DNA from: Protonemura montana
Taxonomy: Eukaryota; Arthropoda; Insecta; Plecoptera; Nemouridae
DNA length: 64,000 bases
Reading direction: 5' to 3'
NCBI GenBank assembly: GCA_947568835.1
Contig: OX387603.1
Coordinates: 6,794,701 to 6,858,700 of the forward strand
A program made the position numbers and the translations under genes. The notes under the pieces are model-generated. The model searched no databases. It was given only the letters and a program-made list of their open reading frames with translations, and had not been told where the DNA came from. Below are positions 27,501 to 35,948 of this stretch, piece by piece. Each line of letters opens with the position of its first letter. The stretch's first letter is position 1.

Positions 27501-30500
27501 CCAACGCAATGACAAGTGATGTTACTATCTGATGGTGTTACATTCCAAAGATAACTTTGTCAGTTCCGCTTTGTTCGTGAGTTATTTATGGATCACAGAC
27601 ATTCCTCAATAATGAGACTTCTTTCCGAAAAATAATGGTATTTGCACCATAGCCGATGTTTCTAATAATTAAACAAATATCCTGAAGTATTTTGTGAATA
27701 GAATCATAAATGTACCTTTATTACATTTTGATAACGCTGTTTATTTGATGCAATGTCAGTCCGTGGCTGAAATTGACCTGTCCATTCACCCGTGACCGGT
27801 GACCAAATTTATTAGAAATTGACAAATGAATGCCGAACTGGCGGTGGGGGACAATACACTCTCCTAACGCCCCCCCCCCCCCCCCCCCTGCAGTCAGTGG
27901 CTCTTGGAATAGTATGGAAATGATGTGTGTTAATGTGTCAGATTATTGTTTTATTGCTCAGTTTTACCGTCATCTTTGAGTCTTGCCCTCCTGGTCATCT
28001 GAAGTCCTTTGCCTTTGCCCGCCGCACGCCACCCACACACGCTAACCGACCGGCGCCCACCTTGTAGGTTCACGCCTTATGAATGGCAGAACCCGCACCC
28101 TTGCGATCCGGAACCGACACGACTCGAGAACCAGTTCACGTTGCTCAACTGTTTGTGGTTCGCCATAGGCTCTCTGATGCAACAGGGATGCGACTTCTTG
28201 CCCAAGTGAGTGAGCAAAACTTGACTCCTTGCTGGTTACTTGTCCACAGGTTTAGCCCGTATGAGTGGGACAACCCCCATCCGTGTCTTGATGAACCGGA
28301 TGTGCTGGAGAATCAGTTCAGTTTGTTGAATTCGTTGTGGTTTACGATCGGCTCCCTAATGCAGCAGGGGTCTGATATTGCACCAAAGTGAGTTCTCCTC
28401 AGATCTACGTACAATAAGTAGCTAGTCGATGTCACTTATGCTCGTGCAATTACGAGACCCAGTAAGATAATTTCTGCTGCGTAAGTCTCCCTGGAAAAAT
28501 TTAGTTTCACAATTATCACTTTACTACATTGTTCTAATTTTAATAATATCCTATCAGATTACCTGCACATCGGCCTGTTGGTCTAGGGGTATGATTCTCG
28601 CTTCGGGTGCGAGAGGTCCCGGGTTCAAATCCCGGACAGGCCCAATCTTTTTTTTTTTATACTTGTGACCTCATCTCCTGATTGGATTTTCAGGGCCGTA
28701 TCGACGCGCATGGTGGCGGGTATGTGGTGGTTCTTCACCTTGATCATGATCTCGTCGTACACCGCCAACTTGGCCGCGTTCTTGACCGTCGAACGCATGG
28801 ACTCACCCATTGAGTCGGCGGAGGACCTCGCCAAGCAGACCAAGATCAAGTATGGCGCTCTCGGGGGCGGCTCGACGGCCTCCTTCTTCAGAGTGAGTTT
28901 CTCATCCGAATGAAACGATATCGCCTACATAATTGATCAATTGTTGATCTGGGTTGGGGTAAACTTTGCAATGTTCAAACTGAAGGGATAGACACTATCT
29001 TTTAATAACAGACTTCTTGCTTAATTTGTGTCTAACTTATAATTCAACCAAAATTCAATTTCAAACTTTAACTTCAAACTACATGTTGGGATACGAGAAC
29101 TCTACTGATTTTGTTAACATAATTTCCCTAGACATAAAGGAGCAGTAAAATTAAACTAGGTGCTATCATGCATCGGCCTGTTGGTCTAGGGGTATGATTC
29201 TCGCTTCGGGTGCGAGAGGTCCCGGGTTCAATTCCCGGACAGGCCCTATTTAACTTTTGGAGAGAAATCACTTGACTGGTCCGATTTCTACCTTTTTTCC
29301 GGGAGTACCGTTGATACTATATGCATTGGGGAGGGATCGCAACTTTTTTGAGGTAGTCTCAAAAACTTGACGACTATTCACAAATATCGGATATCATTTA
29401 AACAACTTTTAAAGCAATCGCTAAAATGTAAAAGTTTAGATGAAACTTTCAAAGATGTTTGATATTACTAAAGGTCGATTCTGTCTAACCACTGAATCCC
29501 AACCCCCGCGATGCGCAGGACTCGAACTTCTCGACGTACCAGCGCATGTGGTCGTTCATGGAGTCAGCGCGGCCCACAGTGTTCGCCGGCTCTAACGTGG
29601 AGGGCGTCGACCGTGTACAGAAGGGCAAGGGCAGCTATGCGTTCCTCATGGAGTCTACCTCCATCGAGTATGTCATCGAACGCAACTGTCAGCTCACCCA
29701 AGTCGGCGGCTTGCTTGACTCCAAGGGATACGGGATCGCCATGCCGCCAAGTGAGTACACCGACGGGCAGTGAGGGATCTTGATGGCACTGTTCGGGCGA
29801 AGTTAGTATAGATTCACTTGTCTTGCTAATCACTCTCTCGACAACAGTTGAGGATATATTGTGGGGAAATTCGCTAGGAAATATTCCCCTTGCTCCTCGA
29901 TAGGAGTAGGTTACGAGCCGGCACTACATTTCTAAATCAACCCACTCCCTTGTAGATGGGCTTGATTTATCATAATCCTTATCATCACACACTCATTCAC
30001 CAAAGCCGTTAAACAAATGCCTCAGGGTCATTTGAAAAAAAAACAATGCGTCGTAAGTGTTTAAATTTAGGGTAGCAGAAAAGAAAATGCATCACAGGAA
30101 GGAATGATAGCGATATATGGTGTAGAAGAACGGAAACTTAATCCACCCTTGCCTTGCAGACTCTCCGTACAGGACGGCCATCAGCGGTGCAGTCCTGAAG
30201 TTGCAGGAGGAAGGCAAGCTGCACATCCTGAAGACGCGTTGGTGGAAAGAAAAGCGAGGAGGCGGCTCGTGTAGGGTGAGTGTTACATCAGAAACTACGT
30301 GGCCTTGGGAGGCATTTTCTGTACCAAGAGAGGCCGTTTTACAATCTTGTACAATGAAAATCTCCAATCATTAAAGATTCAAAACTTGAAATGAGTGAAA
30401 GCAATCCAGAACGGCAACTAAGATATCTTTCCTAGTGCCCACGATACGAGAGACTGTGGTTCAGCCACCCATCAACCGTTGTTCTCAACTTTGGCACCTC

Positions 30501-30738
30501 TTCTTTCCCTCAGGACGACACCTCTAAGAGCAGCTCAGCCGCCAACGAACTGGGACTCGCCAACGTCGGAGGGGTGTTCGTGGTACTGCTGGGTGGCATG
30601 GGAGTCGCCTGCGTCATCGCCGTCTGCGAATTCGTGTGGAAATCACGCAAGGTAGCCGTTGACGAGAGGGTCAGTAGCTCCTCTCCCAACTCCAACTCAA
30701 AGACAATATACAAGCGGAAGATTGCCTTCTGGGAGTGA
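6512..30738 (+). CDS. GluR-B: kainate-type ionotropic glutamate receptor with alternative pore exons
   Basis: Exons: 6512-6593, 8291-8446, 10853-11037, 13535-13692, 14538-14679, 18526-18678, 20553-20705, 21347-21565, 22189-22395, 26389-26612, then 28068-28205 or 28250-28387, then 28694-28892, 29519-29750, 30160-30275, 30514-30738. With one pore exon the CDS is 2589 nt (862 aa). Order: signal peptide (1-28), amino-terminal domain (to about 400), S1 ligand-binding half (417-535), TM1 (about 539-559), pore loop with MQQG, TM3 with [17 protein letters not shown]2, and TM4 (about 805-830). Canonical glutamate-contact residues are present: Arg in TYDREQ (about 500), the GGGST turn, and Glu in LMEST (about 717). 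The order and motifs match GluK subunits, so a glutamate-gated cation channel is expected. The tail is uncertain: a good donor after 30669 (AGG|GTCAGT) lies at the position where GluR-C has its last intron, so another C-terminus may exist. Introns host tRNAs, SINEs and a THAP fragment. Confidence 0.9.
12935..13030. repeat. Degenerate tandem repeat around AACCCCTGTTC
   Basis: The units AAACCCCTGTTCGAAAG, AAACCCTGTTCTAAACC and similar alternate about five times, flanked by TTCGAAGTAGTTT on both sides. It lies in GluR-B intron 3. Confidence 0.6.
13183..13201. repeat. C homopolymer tract
   Basis: A run of C followed by CTCTCTCTCC in GluR-B intron 3. Similar tracts are at 27283-27297 and 27872-27889. 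Length may be unreliable in the assembly. Confidence 0.7.
13697..14490 (-). mobile_element. Cluster of overlapping 5S-rRNA-headed SINE copies
   Basis: At least four partial or near-full copies of one repeat are joined head to tail in minus orientation, starting 5 nt after the GluR-B exon 4 donor. Read on the minus strand, the head has CACCGG(T/A)CCTCGTGAG, then GATCACCGA(A/C)GTT, TTAAGCAACACTGCGC, and GGATGGTGACCATCATAC. These correspond to the internal control region of metazoan 5S rRNA. The body contains GGTTGGAGGGATGAAAG, ATCCTGTTG-type and CCGTCCTTCGGAAGG segments. The tail ends in CGTCGTTAAACACCACA. There is no coding capacity. Confidence 0.75.
15916..15987 (-). tRNA. tRNA-His(GTG)
   Basis: 72 nt. 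The acceptor stem pairs GCCGTGA with TCACGGC. The anticodon loop is TTGTGGC (GTG), and the T-arm carries GGTTCGAATCC. A TTTT terminator follows on the minus strand. It lies inside GluR-B intron 5, opposite to the host gene. Confidence 0.95.
16855..17407 (-). CDS. THAP-domain protein, partial or decaying gene antisense in GluR-B intron 5
   Basis: Two minus-strand exon-like blocks. Block 1 (about 17220-17407) encodes [25 protein letters not shown] and [10 protein letters not shown], which is the C2CH zinc-binding pattern (C-x4-C ... C-x3-H) of a THAP DNA-binding domain. A donor (GAT|GTAGGT) follows. Block 2 (16855-17070, acceptor TTTACTAG) continues in phase with [17 protein letters not shown] and LKPGTT, the usual end of the domain, then a lysine/arginine-rich stretch. 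I found no in-frame ATG before block 1 (a TAG lies just upstream), and no clear exon after 16855. A missing upstream exon or a pseudogene are both possible. THAP proteins are often derived from P-element transposases, and no transposase domain is visible here. Confidence 0.5.
18258..18365 (+). mobile_element. tRNA-headed SINE, family 1, copy 1
   Basis: It has a box A-like ATGGTAGAGCACCCGACC, the shared CGGCAATTG, a box B-like GGTTTCGTATCCC, and the tail CATTTTTTCCAGTCCAGTTTC. It is related to the copy at 59553-59662 and lies in GluR-B intron 5. It is too diverged to fold as a functional tRNA. Confidence 0.6.
20809..20856. repeat. 13-bp minisatellite, about 3.5 units
   Basis: Perfect tandem copies of AATGTCCGGGCAA in GluR-B intron 7. 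Confidence 0.85.
22430..22740 (+). mobile_element. 5S-rRNA-headed SINE copy in GluR-B intron 9
   Basis: Begins with TGATCACCGAAGTTAAGCA and TTTGAATGGGTGACCATCAT, the clearest 5S-rRNA-like head in the window, followed by the shared body with CGTCCTTCGGAAGGAC and a CATCCTCATCATCACC stretch. It starts about 35 nt after the exon 9 donor. Confidence 0.8.
23856..23928 (+). tRNA. tRNA-Thr(AGT)
   Basis: 73 nt. The acceptor stem pairs GCCTCCT with AGGAGGC, the anticodon loop is CTAGTAA, and the T-loop is AGTTCAATTC. A T6 terminator follows directly. It lies in GluR-B intron 9. Confidence 0.95.
24541..24612 (-). tRNA. tRNA-Thr(TGT)
   Basis: 72 nt on the minus strand. The acceptor stem pairs GCCTCCT with AGGGGGC with a G:T wobble, and the anticodon loop is CTTGTAA. 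A TTTT terminator lies downstream. It lies in GluR-B intron 9. Confidence 0.93.
25781..25852 (-). tRNA. tRNA-Thr(CGT)
   Basis: 72 nt on the minus strand. The acceptor stem pairs GCCTCCT with AGGAGGC and the anticodon loop is CTCGTAA. A T5 terminator lies downstream. It is the third threonine isoacceptor in the same intron. Confidence 0.94.
26704..26752. mobile_element. Fragment of the same MITE family
   Basis: One end only: ACTGTGTTATCAGCC followed by ATTTTTGTTGGTGGTA, matching the right end of copy 1. It lies at the start of GluR-B intron 10. Confidence 0.45.
27307..27465 (-). mobile_element. 5S-rRNA-headed SINE, 5' half, GluR-B intron 10
   Basis: Minus orientation. It contains the TTTCATCCCTCCAACCTCTC body segment and the GAACCGGTGTTTCC / GTTGCTTAACTTCG head signatures. 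It is preceded directly by a C-homopolymer at 27283-27297. Confidence 0.7.
28068..28205 (+). CDS. GluR-B alternative pore-loop exon 11a (MQQGCD form)
   Basis: The exon is 138 nt with acceptor CTTGTAG|G and donor CCCAA|GTGAGT. It enters with one base (completing Arg with exon 10) and leaves two bases of a Lys codon. It encodes the TM1-pore linker ([12 protein letters not shown]) and the whole re-entrant loop, [19 protein letters not shown]. The Q/R-editing-site position is genomically Gln, and the +3/+4 residues are Cys-Asp, as in AMPA subunits. It shares 33 of 45 residues with exon 11b, has identical length and phase, and is intact. It is spliced to the shared exon at 28694. Confidence 0.88.
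28250..28387 (+). CDS. GluR-B alternative pore-loop exon 11b (MQQGSD form)
   Basis: The exon is 138 nt with acceptor TGTCCACAG|G and donor CCAAA|GTGAGT, in the same phases as 11a. It encodes [12 protein letters not shown] and [19 protein letters not shown]. The +3 residue is Ser, as in kainate subunits. Only 44 nt (28206-28249) separate it from 11a, which probably makes splicing 11a directly to 11b difficult. GluR-C has a single counterpart fused to its preceding exon and most like 11b. Confidence 0.88.
28572..28643 (+). tRNA. tRNA-Pro(CGG), copy 1
   Basis: 72 nt. The acceptor stem pairs GGCCTGT with ACAGGCC, the anticodon loop is TTCGGGT, and the T-arm is GGTTCAAATCC. A long T-run follows. 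It lies in the intron between the alternative pore exons and exon 12 of GluR-B. Confidence 0.95.
29175..29246 (+). tRNA. tRNA-Pro(CGG), copy 2
   Basis: 72 nt, identical to copy 1 except for one T-loop base (TTCAATTCC instead of TTCAAATCC). A TTTT terminator is close downstream. It lies in GluR-B intron 12, on the same strand as its host. Confidence 0.94.
29865..30030 (+). mobile_element. Diverged fragment of the 5S-headed SINE 3' part
   Basis: GAGTAGGTTACGAGCCGGCA, TTATCATCACACACTCATTC and CCGTTAAACAAATGCC resemble the 3' half of the family. It lies in GluR-B intron 13. Confidence 0.4.
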
Positions 30739-33700
30739 ATAGTCTGAGCGGCGAACTGGATTACCCGGAAGGTACGTTAAGGATGAATTTTCTTCCTGAA
30801 TTATTAATCTTGAATGTTTTCTAGTGTTTCAGAGGCTGAAAGAGATTGTCGCCGACGGAACAGTTTATGACGAATCTGCCTTTATTACCGGGAAAAAATA
30901 TGATGTCGACCCTTCTTTTTCTGGGGAACCAATTTCCTGCACTTACTCATTTTATTGCTGCAATAACCGATTAAAATCAACTATTGAGTTCATTCTATTG
31001 TTTACTTTCTATTGTGTTTTTATTGTTTATCACTCTTTGTATTTTCCAATTAGCCTTATCTAACGTTCATATTCATTTGAATTTTGTTTCTACTTCTTCA
31101 AATATACGTTTGCTATCAAATGATTTCTTTCTATCTCTCTGCACTATTTTTTTCCATCCCTGCATGCTTGTGTATTGCATGGATTCCGTCAGTCCTGTAA
31201 TGTAGACCCTGACCACAGATCCCTGACTACGTCCAATCCCGTCCCGCATCGTAGACCCTGTCGTACCCTAACGTGGTCCAACATGGGACCCCTTATCCAA
31301 CGCTCTACGAATAGGAATGACAATCTCGTACGATTGCCTTTCAATGGTCGGCATTCCAATCGCTTGGTTGACTCACATTTCGTCAAAGATAAGACATTGA
31401 CAAGCGCACAGGAAATTGTTGCGCTATCTTTAGCTGTTGGTGCCTATAATTATAAACAATGTGACTGTAATGTGTTTCCTAGTAGAAGCTTTTGTCATAT
31501 CTCTTATAGTAGGAATCAACGCACCTTTTAATTAATTGCTTTTTCGTAAATCGTAAGTAACTGGTACGTACTTTGTCACAAGATGGTTTTTTGTGATTAA
31601 TACTTACAATCCTTCTGCTGTTTTCGCCAAGCGACGTGTGCCTATTTTTGGATCTTTGTCAGTCCAATTACCTTGTGTAATTATCAATTAGTGCAGCAAG
31701 ATGTTAAAACAGACGTACATATGTTTATTAGGTGCACAATTTTCCCTTAAAAATATGCTCATTATCACCCACCAATAACGAGTAACCGTGATTCAATCAA
31801 CATGAAGCGAGAACGGACTCTTCGAAAAAAAAACGGTTTTGTTAATATCACGGATGTTGAAGTTTGAACAACTGCATGGCCAGGCAACGTAGCTATTGTT
31901 TGTTCATAACTGCTCTGAACATTGCAGAGTTCGCAGTGCGCCGGCGTAGCGTCGCGACGTCTGGCCCTGGAGCTGGACGAGTGGCGTCCATCGCTGATCG
32001 ACGTCGCACATGCGCCCGTTATCGTGGCGCCTAGCATCGTGGCGCCTCTTTTGCAATGGAACGGTGGTCGTGTGTTTTTGGCTTTTTGTGTCTAATGTTT
32101 CTCATAGATCTTTTCGAAACTATTATAAACTTCTTCGTACATGTTTCGAAGTGATGCGTTAGTGCTATCGTAATTTATTTTATGACTGACAATACCAATA
32201 TTTGTAATCTTGACAAAAAATCGAATGGTAGCTTATAGGATCTTTGGTATTGTACCGGTTTGAAGTGGCATTTACTAAGTGACAATTGCGTGCTCATTGC
32301 TGGCATCTCGATTGATTTATAAGTTAATCCAAGATTGTTTTTAAATTCTATTGTAAGCCAAGCATGCTTGTTAATGAACTATACTGTCTATTCAAGATAA
32401 GACCAACAACAAAAAGCCTACACGCCTGTCTTACCTATGAGCTCTTATGGGTGCATATTACCAGAAAGCTTTTTTTCACCTGAGTTTTTTTTGTGGATCT
32501 TATCCTGAAAAGACAGTATTTGTAACTTCTAATCTCACATCTTATCCGATACGATCAGGATTCACATAATAAGCTTGTAATGTATTTTCACGATGTTTAA
32601 TTTTAATTTGGAGATGTATCAACTGAGAACTAGTTGCATTGGCATTTGCAATTTTCTGCACCCACCTTGAAATTGAGCAAGTCTGTACTACAACCTGATT
32701 CCTCTAGTCGCGGTTCAAGTATCTCGGTGTAAGGAAGGAGGGGAGGAGGGGCGTTAATTGTGCATTACCGCAGAGCTCCATGAGCTGGCTGTCAGTTCGA
32801 TTATGACCACGAGGAAGTCGAAGTTAACACGAAACAATGTGAGGCAGATCGAGGCTTCATAGACAGCGGCAAGGACCACTGGATATATTTCTTAATATTA
32901 GGTGAGTCCAATGCGTTTTTATCAAGTTACTGTTTCAATGGTGTTTGTTTTCTGAGCTTTTGCCAGAAGAGCAACATAATTTGCGGGTAAAATAGCGATG
33001 ACTCCAGATTCTGTCATCGGCGAATGATTCATCGCAAAGTCGGCTCTCTGTCATACTATACCTAACCTGTTTACCCAATGCGGTCGGAAACTTTAATGGT
33101 ACATTTATATTGTTTATAAGAGGCTAACCATGCGTATCAAGCAATAGAAGTAATTATTGTTTACAATGAAATCAAAACAATGAAAATTATTACAAGTGCA
33201 TGAAATGAGGTCAACAAATTTGGAGTGGATTTAAAAATGCCGTTAAAATTACTTGCCAACACAGAGTTACGTCTAAATCTGAACACATTTGATTCGTATC
33301 TAATAGTGATTCACATATCTCCAATATCATATTTGACGTCATAATGCTGATGCCGTATTTTTTTTTAGTTGTACTTGCGTATGCCTAAGTAATGAATGTT
33401 TTCTTGCGGTGCTCATATCTGTACGGTAAAACTGACGAGGTATTGTTCTTATCACTTTAACCGGCCGCGCTGTGGTGTCTATAGTTTTTCAAACCTTTTC
33501 TAGGTTTTTAAATCGCATGAAAAGTTCACCGGTTTTTTGTGTAATTGCACGATAAGCAAGTGTGCATACGTAATTGTCATTAGAGAAAACTTTCTTTTGT
33601 GGAATCAGTATTCGCGAAACTAAGCCATAAAATGGAAACACGTATCGATTGCGAGTGCGATGTAAGTAATGCTGATTGTGCAATTACACCTCGTCGAGCT

Positions 33701-34165
33701 GGCCTATAGGACGTATTATGTAAATAGTCAACATATGATTATAGTCTTCTCGATAAATTTGTACATGGATATTAATTAGACGTAAGAATGTGAATGGTAA
33801 TAAAATATGGATACTTTTCAATGAGCTGCAGTAACATGATATTGATGACTGGTATTGCATGTCAACAGTGGTCGAACATTTCACATGGTTTCGCTAGGTT
33901 TCTGAACAAACGCATGGCCACTTACCTTTGACAGCTAGATAGACGCACCACAAGTTGGTGGAAGCTAGATATGATATTTTAAATAAGTCCCGCCCTTTTT
34001 CCCTATGACCTTGCTCTAGTTTAATAAGAAAGTGTTTCTAATTTTCTTTGAATAACAATGGGTCTTAAGTTAGTTGAAACCTTTGGTAAACGAAATGTTC
34101 GACATACATTGTCAGTCTCGGTCCCTTCTCCAAGCACCAACTATCCTAGGCATTTTCCGTTCAAG
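30739..34165. other. Interval between GluR-B stop and galectin start
   Basis: This is the 3' untranslated region of GluR-B and upstream region of galectin. Close to the GluR-B stop there is a strong donor-like site at 30769/30770 (GGAAG|GTACGT) and an acceptor-like TTTCTAG/TTTCAG near 30825-30833 that opens a frame to 31063. A MITE lies at 32381-32520. A donor-like TTAG|GTGAGT at 32901 could end a 5' untranslated exon of the galectin gene. I see no other gene. Confidence 0.4.
32381..32520. mobile_element. MITE-like inverted-repeat element, copy 2
   Basis: The ends ATACTGTCTATTCAAGATAAG and, inverted, AATACTGTCTTTTCAGGATAAG match each other and copy 1. The internal AGCTCTTATGGGTGCAT is shared with copy 1. 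It lies between GluR-B and the galectin gene. Confidence 0.6.
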
Positions 34166-35948
34166 ATGTTCTATGAGCAGCTGCCCTGCTTCCGTGACTG
34201 CTCGTCCGCGCCCACCGAGGGCAAGCCGGTGGGCAGGTCAGTATTCTACTGCTGCGACGGCCACCCTGACCTGATGGCCAACGCCTCTATCACCAACGCC
34301 GTCCTGCCATACACGGGAACGCTTCCAAGTGCACTGGGGCCCGGCCGGCTCGTCACCATCACCGGCCACATCTCTCCAACCGCTAAACACTTCACCATTG
34401 AACTATCATGCGGTACGGACGCCAACGCCGACGTCGCTCTTCGCCTCGAAGTCCACCTGTTCCCCAACAGCTACGTGGACCGGAACTCCCGACTATCTAA
34501 CAAGTGGGGACGCGAAGAGAGCGCGATGGGACAACGAAACAGATTCCATCGCGACACGGACGTGCACATTGACATCTTGACATTGAGCTCTGGGTTTTAT
34601 GTGGCCGTAAACGGGCGGCACTTCGTGAAGTACCGGCATCGCTTGCGTACTTCACAGGTGGACACGCTGCGCATCTCGGGGGATCTGCGCGTGCTCGGGA
34701 TCAATCACGGTGTGGAGACGAGTTACCCGGCGTTGTGCGCGGGTAATCTCCTGCCTTACGACAGGCTGGTTGGGCTAGGCGACGATGAAGTAGGAGCTGT
34801 TAGTCCGGTTGCCGGCACTGACGGCGCTCTCGAGGGCGACCATGGGGACCACGTCGTGGGTGACATCGCCGTGCCGTTCATCGGGAAGCTGGCTAACGGA
34901 CACCTGGCGTCCGGCAAGGAGCTGGTCGTCGAGGGGAAAGTGGAGCTGCTGCCGTGCATGTAAGGTGCTAGCCTCTTTGCGCGGGACGTGCGCACCTTTT
35001 AGGGGACGATGACGGACACTCTCTCCTGAGATTGCGAATGTGTTCATGCCGATTGTGCCAACTTCAGTAGAAATTGTTTCTCGGTGACAAAATGTATCTG
35101 TTCCAATCTTTACGCCAGAAGGACACCGAAGAAATCAGGTGCCCAGATTTACCAGCTCGGTGGCCACTGGCCAGACATATCTTCAGGCTTTGGAGGCTAG
35201 AAATTGATTGGGGGGGGGAGGGGGGGCTCAGGGCGTCGATCCTCATTGGCCACCCTCTAAAGGGTCCTTCCTGATCTTGGATCACAACAAATAGCTGACT
35301 CCCAAGTTAGGCACTGCTGTAGAATTGGAGTATCAGTGCAGTCCTTCGCGTGTAATGACGTGTGATGGCTTGGAGCTTCACTTATCTTTCTCGCTCCAGC
35401 TTGTTTGGTAACTTCCTTTTTACTGGAATTTGATGATTTTTTTATGAAAGCACCAAATGAGCACGCAGAAACCATCTAAATTTTCTGAACCAACGAAAGT
35501 GGTATCGAGTATTTCATTATAAAATACCCCAAAATACCCACACCCTGTTAATCGTATCCCTATTTTGCTCCCCATCAGGCTCTACGTGCGTCTTCAAAGT
35601 GGCCAGCAGCACTGGCCACCTCCCGACGTGTCGCTCGCGCTCCAAGCTCGTTACATGGAAACGCCGTCGGGTGAACCTGATCTGACTCTGCGCTCGCGGG
35701 CCGCTGGCGTGTGGGGCGCCGCGATGATTGTCCCCAAGTACCCGTTCAAGCCGGGCACGCGGTTCCGCCTGGCCATCTCCGTCGTCGGCGACACCTACCA
35801 GATCCTGATCGACGGGAAGCTCTTGGCATACGTCGAACACTCGTTGCCACCTGAAAAGATGGCTCTCATAGACACAGTTACCATCAAAGGATGCGTCTTC
35901 ATTTACAAAGTTTACTTCAAGGAACAAAGCAGTGCTGTGCCACTGTGA
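34166..35948 (+). CDS. Two-domain (tandem-repeat) galectin
   Basis: Two exons: 34166-34959 and 35579-35948, donor TGCAT|GTAAGG, acceptor CCCATCAG|G, phase matching (about 387 aa). Domain 1 has the galectin core LRLEVHLFPNSYVDRNS followed by KWGREES and HIDILTLSSGFYVAVNG: the Asn, Trp and Glu of the sugar site are kept, though the usual H-x-N-P-R is altered. Domain 2 (ARYMETPSGE, GVWGAAMIVPKYPF, FRLAISVVGDTYQILIDGK) keeps the fold and WG, but the His, Asn and Glu ligands are lost. It therefore may not bind beta-galactosides in the usual way. No signal peptide is visible, as is normal for galectins. The frame stays open to an ATG at 34058. I prefer the ATG at 34166 because a pyrimidine tract and CCTAG acceptor end at 34149. 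It is placed between two receptor genes, which implies no functional link. Confidence 0.85.

Noticed and set aside
29519-29750. Looked for a flip/flop-like second exon in the S2 ligand-binding region of GluR-B and GluR-C
   Set aside because: Only one copy of each S2 exon was found in either gene.
30824-31063. Independent gene with an 80-codon frame after GluR-B
   Set aside because: The second half is AT-rich hydrophobic sequence typical of non-coding DNA. The first part is kept only as a possible alternative GluR-B tail.
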